NCBI GenBank assembly: GCA_002167855.2
Contig: NHBG02000022.1
Location: forward strand, 1-60,000
Length of the DNA stretch: 60,000 nt
Source of the DNA: Gammaproteobacteria bacterium TMED1
GTDB taxonomy: Bacteria > Pseudomonadota > Gammaproteobacteria > Pseudomonadales > Azotimanducaceae
Direction: 5' to 3'
The notes under the pieces are model-generated. The model ran no database searches, was not told the DNA's origin, and saw nothing but the letters and a program-made list of their open reading frames with translations. Each line of letters starts with the position of its first letter. Within the stretch, counting starts at the first letter, position 1. The position numbers were made by a program, and so were the translations under genes. This document shows, piece by piece, positions 17,214-26,030 of the stretch.

Positions 17214-18664
17214 TATCTTTCTTCTAGCCACGGGAAACGATAAGCAAAAGCATCTGTATCCCCTACTGGACCAAGTTGACCTCGTCCAGTAATCGGTAGG
17301 CTGACGCCATCCAGTTGCGGATCTACATTTTTAGTAAACCACTTCTCCAGTTCACTAAGTAATGAGTTAATAAGGTCCGCATACCCCGATGTATTAAACA
17401 GGTTAACAGCCTCGTTTGGATCTGCGGAAATGTTGTAGAGCTCATGAGGACCCCCGGGATAGCGCCAAACTAATTTCCAATCCTTCGAACGAATCATCCT
17501 AACGGGGCCATACTCATCGTATACATATATGCTGCGTTCACCCTTAATGGCCTCCCCTGATAGGATCGGAGCAAAAGAGCAACCAGGTAAATCGGTTGGG
17601 GTATACTTAGCTTCGCCGATATATTCCATTAGGGTTGGCAGCCAATCGTACTGACTTAGCAAATCTGTATTAACTTCATTTTCCGGGACATACCCCGGGC
17701 GACTCATTAAACATGGAACTTTAACACTGGTATCAAACATATTTTGTGGCCATGTTGCATTACCTTTCCCGATAATGCCGTGATGGCACATATTCATCCC
17801 GTTATCACTCATGAACACAATTAATGTGTCCTCACGAAGATTTTTACGTTCCAGCCACTCTATCAATCTTCCAATCTGAAAATCCATTTCTTCTAGTGCA
17901 GTAAAATAGCCTGCGAGTGTTCGCTTTCGACGCGAAGCTGTAATTGGCTTAGCGTTAAAACCGCTGGGTAAGGACTCGTCGATTTTTGGTATGGAATTGA
18001 AAGAACAATTAGTGTGATACTGATCCCAAGAAGCCACGGGATGATGCTCTCGTCCCCAAGGAGCATGCGGAGCTGTATAGTGCAGAGCAAGACAAAAAGG
18101 TCGCTCGCCCCCATGCTGATAATCTAAGAATTCTAGTGCCTTATCCGTAAAAACCTCTGATGCATAGGTTGTATAAGTTTTTAGATTGCCATCTTCAACT
18201 AGAGGGACATTATAATAATTGGTTCCACCGTAGGGCATAGGATTCCATGTTTCGAAACCGCATTTCGGCTTTATACTATCCCCGAGATGCCATTTACCTG
18301 AAAAACAGGTGTTATAACCAAGCGAGCGCAATAAATCTGGGTAACTGGGCATACCATCCAAGAACCCAATGTTGTCTGCCGGTACCTCCCGCTTAAGGCC
18401 ACCTTTACTAGTATTAGATTGCCACATGAGAGCGTCATGGACGCCATGCTGAGATGGAATCCTGCCTGTCAGAATAGACGCCCGCGCGGGCGAACACACG
18501 GGAGACGTACAAAAGAAGTTGTCGAAACGGATCCCCTGCGCAGCAAGACGGTCCAAATTAGGCGTTTTCACCTCATCATTACCAGAGCATCCCATCGCCC
18601 ATGCTCCCTGATCGTCGCTTAGAATGAAAATGACATTCGGTTTCCTCTGCTGACGGCTTACCAA
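17213..18664 (-). CDS. Sulfatase, CSPAR type; first large gene of the sulfatase operon
   Basis: A 483-residue sulfatase with formylglycine cysteine C57 in FFCTSPVCSPARASILTGR. Metal sites are FILSDDQG (about 16-18) and FMSDNGMNMCHHG. The start is TTG at 18664, preceded by AGGAG and AAGG; no better start is available without losing the N-terminal strand (KPNVIFILSDD). No signal peptide is present. It overlaps the next sulfatase gene at its stop codon. All four sulfatases are of the cysteine type and need an FGE-type maturase, which is not encoded in the window. Confidence 0.9.
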   Translation of the reverse strand: MVSRQQRKPNVIFILSDDQGAWAMGCSGNDEVKTPNLDRLAAQGIRFDNFFCTSPVCSPARASILTGRIPSQHGVHDALMWQSNTSKGGLKREVPADNIGFLDGMPSYPDLLRSLGYNTCFSGKWHLGDSIKPKCGFETWNPMPYGGTNYYNVPLVEDGNLKTYTTYASEVFTDKALEFLDYQHGGERPFCLALHYTAPHAPWGREHHPVASWDQYHTNCSFNSIPKIDESLPSGFNAKPITASRRKRTLAGYFTALEEMDFQIGRLIEWLERKNLREDTLIVFMSDNGMNMCHHGIIGKGNATWPQNMFDTSVKVPCLMSRPGYVPENEVNTDLLSQYDWLPTLMEYIGEAKYTPTDLPGCSFAPILSGEAIKGERSIYVYDEYGPVRMIRSKDWKLVWRYPGGPHELYNISADPNEAVNLFNTSGYADLINSLLSELEKWFTKNVDPQLDGVSLPITGRGQLGPVGDTDAFAYRFPWLEER

Positions 18665-18726
18665 ACCTTAGATCTCCTAAAACCCTATAATCTAGAGACA
18701 AACAGACGTTTATCACTCATTTATCA

Positions 18727-18798
18727 TCATTTTTTAGTGAGGCGACGAACATCAAATACGTCTTTATAGCTACGGTTATTGTATAGTTTCGCTTTCAT
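18727..18798 (-). CDS. Possible 23-residue leader ORF ahead of the sulfatase operon
   Basis: On the minus strand an ATG at 18798 is preceded at the right distance by AGGAAGGA and opens a 23-codon frame (MKAKLYNNRSYKDVFDVRRL, then TKK) ending in TGA at 18727. It is basic and hydrophilic, with ordinary codons, and ends 62 bases before the first sulfatase gene on the same strand. It could be a leader peptide, a small independent gene or the remnant of a lost gene. I recognise no homologue. Confidence 0.4.
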   Translation of the reverse strand: MKAKLYNNRSYKDVFDVRRLTKK

Positions 18799-18867
18799 AT
18801 TTAGGATCCTTCCTCTCTCTGGATGAAATCGTAAATGAAGCGGCAGTAAAGTAGGGGGAACATATCT

Positions 18868-19713
18868 ATGTCGAATGAACAACTAGATCGCGACGGTCTT
18901 GCTGGCCCCTTCGTGTTAGCGGATACCGCAATGCTTGATCAAGTAAGTGCAATAGCAACTGAGCTTGAGTTTCTTCAGGCGCAACAAAATAAACTTGCGC
19001 GCCTATCAGGACAGGAAGATCTAATGCGTTGGACGACACTTCTGAATCGGCATATGGCATTCGAAGTCATTCAAGACGTCTTGAATGACGAAAATATACA
19101 TTCAGTAGTGGCCGATTGTTTTGGCACTGACCTGATACTGTGGCAAACAAAATTTTTCCCTAAATATCCAGGGGTAGGAGAAAATTATTGGCACCATGAC
19201 CGTATTATTGAGAATGGTGATGACCCAATAAACGTTTACGATACGACCAATCATTTTTCGTTTGTGATTGCCCTGACTGATTTGGGTAACGATGCAGGTC
19301 GACTTGAATATATCAGAGGATCCCACAAACCTATTGCCGGTTTAGATAGAGATATGCCGCGCATTTTCGATAATATGCCGGAAGCAGCCGTAGAAAGAAT
19401 CACACCACTGACACTCAAAAAAGGAGAGTTTGCTGTGTTTCATTCTGCTGTACTGCACCGGAGCCTCGCTTATGGTCACAAAGAGGAAGACTGGAGTCCC
19501 AACTATTTTGGTAAACCTAATCCTGAGGTACGAAGTAAAGCCGACAAACGCTCTGGTAGAACCTCTCTTGCTGCCAGGCTTGCGAGGAAAGATACGGTGA
19601 TACCCGAGATATCCGGCGCAAATCCAGCAGGGGCTCCTAAAGCAATCGCTGAGCCCATGCCGTATTACAGTCTTGATAATGTGGATAGATCAGCCGTGAT
19701 GGCCTTTAATTGA
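18868..19713 (+). CDS. PhyH-family Fe(II)/2-oxoglutarate dioxygenase
   Basis: A 281-residue oxygenase of the phytanoyl-CoA dioxygenase family. The iron ligands are H109-x-D111 (YWHHD) and H197 (FHSAVLHRS). The 2-oxoglutarate Arg is probably R231 in RTSLAARLA, separated from H197 by an insertion of about 20 residues (EDWSPNYFGKPNPEV region). The start ATG 18868 has AGGGGGAA upstream. It is transcribed away from the sulfatase operon and heads a unit with a TIM-barrel isomerase and a Gfo/Idh/MocA dehydrogenase, so a sugar-like or small-molecule substrate is plausible. The substrate is unknown. Confidence 0.82.
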   Translation: MSNEQLDRDGLAGPFVLADTAMLDQVSAIATELEFLQAQQNKLARLSGQEDLMRWTTLLNRHMAFEVIQDVLNDENIHSVVADCFGTDLILWQTKFFPKYPGVGENYWHHDRIIENGDDPINVYDTTNHFSFVIALTDLGNDAGRLEYIRGSHKPIAGLDRDMPRIFDNMPEAAVERITPLTLKKGEFAVFHSAVLHRSLAYGHKEEDWSPNYFGKPNPEVRSKADKRSGRTSLAARLARKDTVIPEISGANPAGAPKAIAEPMPYYSLDNVDRSAVMAFN

Positions 19714-19816
19714 TACCACAATGTTTCTTCCTAGCTTAGCGTAAATAATTCTCTCCTGGTTTTGTAAGCACGATAACTTGCCAATTTATTGAATGAAAAA
19801 AAGATAAGGAAAAACA

Positions 19817-20653
19817 ATGCAAGTAGGAACTATGTCAGGTACTTTCAAACGTGAAACCCTTGAAGAGACCCTTGATGCCAGCCTCGCACAGGATATTTTT
19901 CACCTCCAATTTAATTGGGGATCAGCACATCCATCCGGTCCGTTACCTGAAGTCATCGATGAAATCGCAAATTACGCAGGGGCTGAGTTTAGAAAGCGTA
20001 ATATGGTTGTTTCCGCCGTTGCCGGGAACGCCAATATGGTGGATATCGAACCAAAGAAAAGACAGAAGGCAATCGATAAATTGCTTATGATAATCCCTGC
20101 CTGCGCCAAAATCGGAACCACAGTTATTGCTACCTGTACTGGCTCACGAGACCCTGAAAGCATGTGGCGGAACCACCCTGATAACCAATCCGACACTACC
20201 TGGAAAACGTTGCGTAATACATTAGAAAAAATTTTACCAGCAGCTGAGGCGGCTGGTATCGACATCGCTTTTGAACCTGAGTACAACAACGTATGTCAGA
20301 ACGCTCGTCTGAGTCGAAAGCTAATTGACGAAATGGCATCACCGAGACTCAAGGTCGTAATGGATGCAGCAAATATTTTTGGTAAAGATGATCTCTCACG
20401 TATGACAGAAGTACTAGATGAAGCCTTTGACCTTCTTGGGGATTATATAGCGATCGCGCATGGAAAAGATCTCGATCATGGAGGCGATGCCGGACACCTC
20501 CCCGCTGGAACTGGCAAACTCGACTACGCACACTACGTCAAACTGCTATGTGGCCTTTCGTTTGATGTACCCGTAATACTTCACGGATTAACTGAAGAGC
20601 AATTACCCGAAAGTGCCGCCATGCTGCGACATCACTCAGCCAAGTATCAGTAG
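19817..20653 (+). CDS. TIM-barrel sugar isomerase/epimerase (xylose-isomerase-like)
   Basis: A 278-residue protein of the AP-endonuclease-2/xylose-isomerase-like TIM-barrel family. The expected metal residues are visible in order: Glu in AFEPEYNNV, Asp in VVMDAANIF, His in AIAHGKDLD, and an acidic residue in ILHGLTEEQ. These enzymes isomerise or epimerise ketoses and inositol derivatives. AAGGA precedes the ATG. The gene lies 103 bases after the PhyH gene and 11 bases before the Gfo/Idh/MocA gene; this isomerase-dehydrogenase pairing recurs in sugar and inositol degradation. The exact substrate cannot be read from sequence. Confidence 0.82.
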   Translation: MQVGTMSGTFKRETLEETLDASLAQDIFHLQFNWGSAHPSGPLPEVIDEIANYAGAEFRKRNMVVSAVAGNANMVDIEPKKRQKAIDKLLMIIPACAKIGTTVIATCTGSRDPESMWRNHPDNQSDTTWKTLRNTLEKILPAAEAAGIDIAFEPEYNNVCQNARLSRKLIDEMASPRLKVVMDAANIFGKDDLSRMTEVLDEAFDLLGDYIAIAHGKDLDHGGDAGHLPAGTGKLDYAHYVKLLCGLSFDVPVILHGLTEEQLPESAAMLRHHSAKYQ

Positions 20654-20664
20654 GTAGAGGGAAT

Positions 20665-21873
20665 ATGAAAGCAAAAATCGGCTTGCTAGGTTGTGGGAAT
20701 CCATCACGGAATTGGTATATGCCAACATTAAGCGAGCTAACTAAACATGGGGAAGTCGAATGGGTCGCACTATGCGACATGGATGAGACGCTCGCCCAGA
20801 AATACGGCAATCAATATCACGTTCCTTATTATCTAAGCCTCGAGGAAATGCTAGACACGAACAAGGATTTAACCGCAGTTTGTATCGTTACTAGTGACCC
20901 CCTACACCACATACTAGGCTCCCAAGTCGCTGAACGTGGCGTTCACGTTATGGTAGAAAAACCGATGGCAATGACTTTGCCCGCCTGCGATATGATTATC
21001 GATGCATGCCAACGCAATAATGTGCATTTCGAAGTAGCCGAGAACTACTTTCGCTGGCCAAAGCAACGTCTAATTCTCAAACTTATCAAAGAAGGTATCT
21101 TGGGAGATATCGTTCGTGTTTACTTTTCCGAGCCAAAACGGCAACTACCCTTTGAACCTAAGGTATCTTTTAGCGATCTCGGGCGACCAGTTTCTGGTTT
21201 CGGGAGAACTGGTGGTATGGTTATGGATATGGGAGCTCATAGATTATCCCAGCTTCGACTTTATGCACAAAGTAATCCCAAGAAGATAACCGCTACTGTG
21301 CGCAGATATAGATCTGATCCTACTATCCTTGCCGAGGACTGGGCCCATGCAATGATAGAATTTGAGAATGGAGTAATGGGTATTTACGAGACATCCAGAG
21401 TTGGAGAACTTCAAAAGTACTGTCAAATAACAGGAACTAAGGGTGGCATTCTTGACTATGATTATATGGGATCAAATATTCCCCTCCGTTTACAAGAGGG
21501 GGAAGAGTGGAAAGATGTCTACGTCGAAACAGAGCGCCGAGATATCGACGGACTCGATGTGCTACAGCGTATTATTGTCCATACTGATCCAAAAATTAGT
21601 TATGAAAATCCCTTTCGTAACTATAGGATCAATGACTGGTGTATTGGTCACGCTGCCGAAATAATGAGTATTGCCAATGCTGCCCTTAATGATAAGCCGG
21701 CGGAGTACGGGCTAGGGGGACGCCAGGATGTCGAAATGGCAATGGCGATATACGAATCTTCTCTCAAGGGATCAGTACCTATCAAATTACCTCTTGAGGG
21801 AATCACTGACTACGAACTCGCGGTGCACGAGGACTATCTTGAAAAATTCGGGCAGCCTATCGTTCCAACTTAA
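20665..21873 (+). CDS. Gfo/Idh/MocA-family NAD(P)-dependent dehydrogenase
   Basis: A 402-residue protein. The Rossmann nucleotide-binding region is at the N-terminus (IGLLGCGNPSRNW and ALCDMDE). The family EKP motif is at about 98-100 (MVEKPMAMT), and the catalytic D-x-x-x-H region is in VMDMGAHRLSQLRLY. Members oxidise or reduce sugars, inositols and their derivatives. A good ribosome binding site (AGAGGGAA) precedes the ATG, 11 bases after the isomerase stop. Together with the isomerase and PhyH oxygenase it forms a three-gene plus-strand unit; the pathway is unknown. Confidence 0.87.
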   Translation: MKAKIGLLGCGNPSRNWYMPTLSELTKHGEVEWVALCDMDETLAQKYGNQYHVPYYLSLEEMLDTNKDLTAVCIVTSDPLHHILGSQVAERGVHVMVEKPMAMTLPACDMIIDACQRNNVHFEVAENYFRWPKQRLILKLIKEGILGDIVRVYFSEPKRQLPFEPKVSFSDLGRPVSGFGRTGGMVMDMGAHRLSQLRLYAQSNPKKITATVRRYRSDPTILAEDWAHAMIEFENGVMGIYETSRVGELQKYCQITGTKGGILDYDYMGSNIPLRLQEGEEWKDVYVETERRDIDGLDVLQRIIVHTDPKISYENPFRNYRINDWCIGHAAEIMSIANAALNDKPAEYGLGGRQDVEMAMAIYESSLKGSVPIKLPLEGITDYELAVHEDYLEKFGQPIVPT

Positions 21874-21883
21874 AATAAAGGGG

Positions 21884-21935
21884 CTATCGTTAAATTTGGA
21901 TGCCTTGTTGGCATTGCCATTCGAATTCTCGATAG
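21884..21935. terminator. Interrupted inverted repeat between convergent genes
   Basis: CTATCG (21884-21889) pairs with CGATAG (21930-21935), and an inner ATGCC/GGCAT stem sits at 21900-21914. Its place between two convergent genes suggests a bidirectional terminator, but the stem is broken and has no strong T-run. Confidence 0.25.
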
Positions 21936-21968
21936 TTAGTGGACTAAGCCATCGCAAAAAATAACCAA

Positions 21969-23627
21969 TCAACTAGAACCTTTTTCGTGCCTGTTATCCT
22001 CGGGGGCAGGCACAACACCATTTATCGGTGCCATATTATTGGCATTAATTTCTATCAGTACGGGCCCCGATCTTGCCATCGCAGAATTCATAGCCTCTGC
22101 CAGATCGTCCACGCAATCAACATATAATCCAGGGATTCCCATGCTTTCCGCGAGTTTCACAAAGTCGGGTGTATACAGCTCAGTCTCATTAAAACGACCA
22201 TCAAATCGCTGCGATTGTAACCCTCTTAGCACACCGTATCCGCCATCATTGAATATTACGATGACCACTGGAATCTGGTATTGCGACGCAGTGGCTAACT
22301 CCCCAACATGAAACATAAAACCGCCATCACCGTGCATAATGATTGTTTTCTTACCAGTGGCAATAGCCACACCCAGACCCAAGGGTAACCCAGGACCTAT
22401 CGCTCCTGATGTCGGAAAAATATACCCTCCAGGTTGATCAATTGGCAGCAGAGTATTTCCCCAATTGTATCCAGGAATCGTGCTATCACGCACAAAGAAT
22501 ACCCCCTGACCGAGGTGCTCTGAAAAGATATCCAGTGCCTTCGCATGATCAGGTCCCAATCCGTCACGCATATTATTGTTAGTTTCGACAACGACACTTT
22601 GAACTCTTTGAAGATACTGAATATCACCCTTGTGGTAAGTCGACTTAACTAATCCTTTCAATGCCAGCTCTGCATCACTTACAAGTCCAATTTCAGCACG
22701 AAAATTCAAATTAATTACTTTGGGATCAATATCAACGTGAATCATCGGGGGTAGTTCCATATTTATCTTCATCCCATCACTGCCAGCTTGGAATCTAGTA
22801 CCTACTGCAATCAGCAAGTCAGCCTCTTTTACCAACTTCTTAATAGGAGGGCGCATTAAGGCATTGCCCATGTGTAAGGGGTGCTCGATCGGAAATGCAC
22901 CCTTCCCATTAGCTGTTGTAATTACAGGAGCCTCTATTAATTCAGCCAACAGCTTTAGCGCATTCCTCGCTTGATCAGTTGATACACCCCCCCCTACGAG
23001 GATAATCCTTTTTTGGGATTTTTTGATAAGCGAAACTGCTGAGGAAAGCATCTCAGGATCTGGCGGCAGGGAAACTGGTTTTTCCATTGGAGCGGCACTC
23101 TCCAAAGCATGAGCATATTGAAGATCTATAGGGATTTCGATCGCTCCGGGCGTTGGGCGACCCGTTAAAATGGATCCAATAACTCCTCGCAGACATGACT
23201 CAAGTTCCTGAACATAGCGTGGGGATGCAACAGAGCAAGTTACCGTATCGAGCATTAATTTCTGATTCTCAGCCTCATGTACGTAGCCCTTCCCTTTTCC
23301 ATAAAAACTCGTTTCAGCTTGACCTGTTATTGCTAGCAAACGTGAAGAAGAAAAGCCAGCTTCATATAAACCTGTCATTAAGTTTGTTGTTCCAGGCCCA
23401 GTACTGCCTAGGACAACGCCTAGACTTCCAGATGCTCTAGCATACCCATCAGCCATATGTGCAGCGCTACTCTCATGACGTGCAGTAATCATCTCAATAT
23501 CATCAGACCGACTAATAGCATCGACAATCGGCATATTATGGATACTTACAATGCCAAAAACGTGATGGACACCCGCTTTAACTAGCGTATCAACCACAAT
23601 TTCAGCGCCCGATTTCTCTCTCGACAC
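21969..23627 (-). CDS. Thiamine-diphosphate enzyme, acetolactate synthase/benzoylformate decarboxylase-like
   Basis: A 552-residue protein with the three-domain ThDP layout. The cofactor-activating glutamate is E52 in TARHESSAAHMADGYAR. The central FAD/ADP-like domain starts near 190 (ILVGGGVST). The ThDP-Mg motif is GDGGFMFHVGEL followed about 28 residues later by NDGGYG. These enzymes decarboxylate or ligate 2-oxo acids. It stands alone, divergent from the aldo/keto reductase gene, and is not next to a small subunit gene, so it is unlikely to be the biosynthetic acetolactate synthase. A role in cleaving a 2-oxo sugar acid or its product is possible but inferred. Confidence 0.85.
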   Translation of the reverse strand: MSREKSGAEIVVDTLVKAGVHHVFGIVSIHNMPIVDAISRSDDIEMITARHESSAAHMADGYARASGSLGVVLGSTGPGTTNLMTGLYEAGFSSSRLLAITGQAETSFYGKGKGYVHEAENQKLMLDTVTCSVASPRYVQELESCLRGVIGSILTGRPTPGAIEIPIDLQYAHALESAAPMEKPVSLPPDPEMLSSAVSLIKKSQKRIILVGGGVSTDQARNALKLLAELIEAPVITTANGKGAFPIEHPLHMGNALMRPPIKKLVKEADLLIAVGTRFQAGSDGMKINMELPPMIHVDIDPKVINLNFRAEIGLVSDAELALKGLVKSTYHKGDIQYLQRVQSVVVETNNNMRDGLGPDHAKALDIFSEHLGQGVFFVRDSTIPGYNWGNTLLPIDQPGGYIFPTSGAIGPGLPLGLGVAIATGKKTIIMHGDGGFMFHVGELATASQYQIPVVIVIFNDGGYGVLRGLQSQRFDGRFNETELYTPDFVKLAESMGIPGLYVDCVDDLAEAMNSAMARSGPVLIEINANNMAPINGVVPAPEDNRHEKGSS

Positions 23628-23756
23628 GATATAACTCCTATTAATTTATTATAATTTCTTTCTGTAAGGCTCGTTACCCTCTGACACACTCATTACTCAA
23701 TCTGAGGCTATAGCGTAAACCAACGTCATTCATAAGGTCAAAAAAGGATAAAGCAA

Positions 23757-24866
23757 ATGGATATATTCACGCCTAGGCAAGTTGGGAAAAGTGCAATGGT
23801 CGTTACCCCACTTGGTCTTGGTTGTGGAATTTTATCAAGAGCACACATTAGCAATGATCATGCACTGGCCACCATAAACGCTGCATGGGATAGCGGTGTC
23901 CGACTATATGATACTTCTGCTTGGTACGGCGTTGGGAGATCAGAACGCCGTCTTGGGCTTGCACTAGCTTATGTCAATGGAGCAGATACACCACCAAATC
24001 GTGATAGTTTCTGTATAAATACTAAAGTTGGTAGGACATTGACTCCTGAACCGCGTTATAAAGAAAGTAAAGATACATTCAGTCCGGGTGGACAAATCAG
24101 AAACTTGAGAGATCCCATGAGTGGATTTCGAGTAACCTTTGACTATAGCTATGAAGCAATCCTGAGTCAGCATTGGGACTCTTTGCAAAGACTCGGACAT
24201 TCCCGGGTAGATAGTCTAACTATTCATGATATCGATTATGGTTATCACAATTCCGAGCAGGTGGAAGCCCATCTGAAACAACTTTCAAAAAAAGGGGGTG
24301 GAGGCGCTAAAGGCCTTGAAGACCTGCGCGACAGTGGCACAATAAAAGCAATTGGATGTGGCTGTAATCTCGAATCTAGGAATGCTTATAGTTGGCTAGA
24401 TACTCGCCATGAAGATCTTTGTCAGCGTATTGCAGACAATGTGGATTTAGATTTCTTTGTCATAGCGGGTGGTTACACACTCCTTGAGACGAGAGCATGT
24501 CGCCGGATTTTCTCCATCTGCGAGGAAAGGAATATCGGTGCCATTGTGGCCGCTCCCTACGCTAGCGGCTGGCTAGTAACACCTGACGAATCAGCCACGT
24601 ATATGTATGACAAACCCTCAGAAGAAATCATTTTAAAATCAAGGAAAATGAAGACAATCTGTGAGGATGCCAATGTCCCTCTTGCCGCTGCTGCAATCCA
24701 ATTCCCCCTTGCTCATCCTAACGTAGCTGCTGTTATTCCAGGCGCAAAGTCACCATACGAACCAACGGAAAATCACCGATTGCTCAATATCCCGATACCC
24801 ACCGAAGTCTGGGATCAAATGAAGCTTCAAGGTCTCCTAGATGAAGCCATCCCCACGCCTGAATAG
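23757..24866 (+). CDS. Aldo/keto reductase, L-fucose/D-threo-aldose 1-dehydrogenase-like
   Basis: A 369-residue aldo/keto reductase. The catalytic tetrad is D52 and Y57 (LYDTSAWYGVG), K90 (INTKVG) and H157 (LTIHDID). The sequence pattern (INAAWDSGVRLYDT, GRSERRLGLAL, FVIAGGYTLLET) is that of the D-threo-aldose 1-dehydrogenase branch, which oxidises L-fucose and related aldoses to lactones with NAD(P). AAAAGGA precedes the ATG. It ends one base before the convergent galactonate-dehydratase-like gene, so oxidation and dehydration steps sit side by side. With the GH29 fucosidase in the same window, L-fucose is the best-supported substrate guess. Confidence 0.84.
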   Translation: MDIFTPRQVGKSAMVVTPLGLGCGILSRAHISNDHALATINAAWDSGVRLYDTSAWYGVGRSERRLGLALAYVNGADTPPNRDSFCINTKVGRTLTPEPRYKESKDTFSPGGQIRNLRDPMSGFRVTFDYSYEAILSQHWDSLQRLGHSRVDSLTIHDIDYGYHNSEQVEAHLKQLSKKGGGGAKGLEDLRDSGTIKAIGCGCNLESRNAYSWLDTRHEDLCQRIADNVDLDFFVIAGGYTLLETRACRRIFSICEERNIGAIVAAPYASGWLVTPDESATYMYDKPSEEIILKSRKMKTICEDANVPLAAAAIQFPLAHPNVAAVIPGAKSPYEPTENHRLLNIPIPTEVWDQMKLQGLLDEAIPTPE

Positions 24867-26030
24867 CTAAGACCAATCGATATCTTGTCGCGATGGATTA
24901 TGTCCTTGGCGATGAGCCCAAGGTTTACCTTTCTTGTCCCAAGGGTGAGCAGCTAACCAATCCTCGTTCATGGCACATCCGAGCCCAGGGCCTGACGGTA
25001 AACTAAAATATCCGTCTTTCTGCCGCGGCATATCCCCAACTACCGATTCTGAAAACCACGAAGCTCTTAGGGAGGGCCCTCCTTCCGTAATAACAAAATT
25101 AGGAGTACATGCATCTAGATGCAGTGCAGCAAGAGTGTTGATCGGGCCGTAGCAATTATGAGGCTGGAAACCAACATAATAGGCCTCTGCCATCGCGGCA
25201 ATTTTCTTAGTCTCTAAAATTCCTCCAGCATACATAATATCCGGCTGAATCATTGACACTGCATGCAGTGGCAATAAATTAGCGAAGTCAAATTTTGTTA
25301 GCAATCTCTCACCTGTAGCAATCGGTACATTCGTATGCTCAGACACCTTTTTTAAGGCTTCCATATTCTGTGGGGGGACTGGCTCTTCCAAATAAAATGG
25401 TCTGTATTGTTCCATCCTATTAGCAACACGAATAGCATCCGCTGGGGAGAGTCGACCGTGCACTTCCACTAGAAGTTCGACGTCTTCGCCCACGGCATCC
25501 CGAACTGCTCTTAATTTCTCTACAGCCAAATCTTCTGAGGCCCGATCAATAAAAATGCCGCGATGTTCAAAGGGATCGCCCTTTAATGCAGTTAATCCCA
25601 TATCGACAAACATCAAAGCTGTCTCTACTGATGCCTCCGGCGTTGCCCCATCCCACCTACCATAAGTCCATATTCGATCTCGAATTTTTCCACCGAGCAA
25701 GTCATAGATGGGGGTATCAAGGGCCTTCCCTTTAATATCCCAAAGCGCTATTTCAATACCGCTAATTGCCGACATCTGAACCACACCGCCCCGAACATGA
25801 AAATAGTGGTATAAGATCTGCCAATGCTTTTCGATCTCGCTGGGGTCCTTCCCGACCAAAGTCGCTCCGAATTCCTCTATCATAGTCGCTACAGCAAGCG
25901 GTCCTGATGATGCCTCACCCCAACCGGTAAGGCCTGCATCTGTTTCAATTTTTACAAACATAAAATTTCGCGTGATATCTGCATTAAATGGTACTCCAGC
26001 TGGAATCGCTTTAACGGCAGTAATTTTCAT
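24867..26030 (-). CDS. Enolase-superfamily dehydratase, D-galactonate dehydratase (DgoD)-like
   Basis: A 387-residue enolase-superfamily enzyme. The galactonate-dehydratase signature is visible: VEVHGRL (metal ligand plus general-acid His), YLEEPVP and ATGERL (metal ligands), IQPDIMYAGG, and the second His in FQPHNCYGP. Members remove water from six-carbon aldonates to give 2-keto-3-deoxy acids. The motif holds Glu where DgoD has Asp in the VEVHGR element. It is convergent with the aldose dehydrogenase gene, with no bases between the stops. L-fuconate, galactonate or a related aldonate could be the substrate; the sequence does not decide. Confidence 0.87.
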   Translation of the reverse strand: MKITAVKAIPAGVPFNADITRNFMFVKIETDAGLTGWGEASSGPLAVATMIEEFGATLVGKDPSEIEKHWQILYHYFHVRGGVVQMSAISGIEIALWDIKGKALDTPIYDLLGGKIRDRIWTYGRWDGATPEASVETALMFVDMGLTALKGDPFEHRGIFIDRASEDLAVEKLRAVRDAVGEDVELLVEVHGRLSPADAIRVANRMEQYRPFYLEEPVPPQNMEALKKVSEHTNVPIATGERLLTKFDFANLLPLHAVSMIQPDIMYAGGILETKKIAAMAEAYYVGFQPHNCYGPINTLAALHLDACTPNFVITEGGPSLRASWFSESVVGDMPRQKDGYFSLPSGPGLGCAMNEDWLAAHPWDKKGKPWAHRQGHNPSRQDIDWS

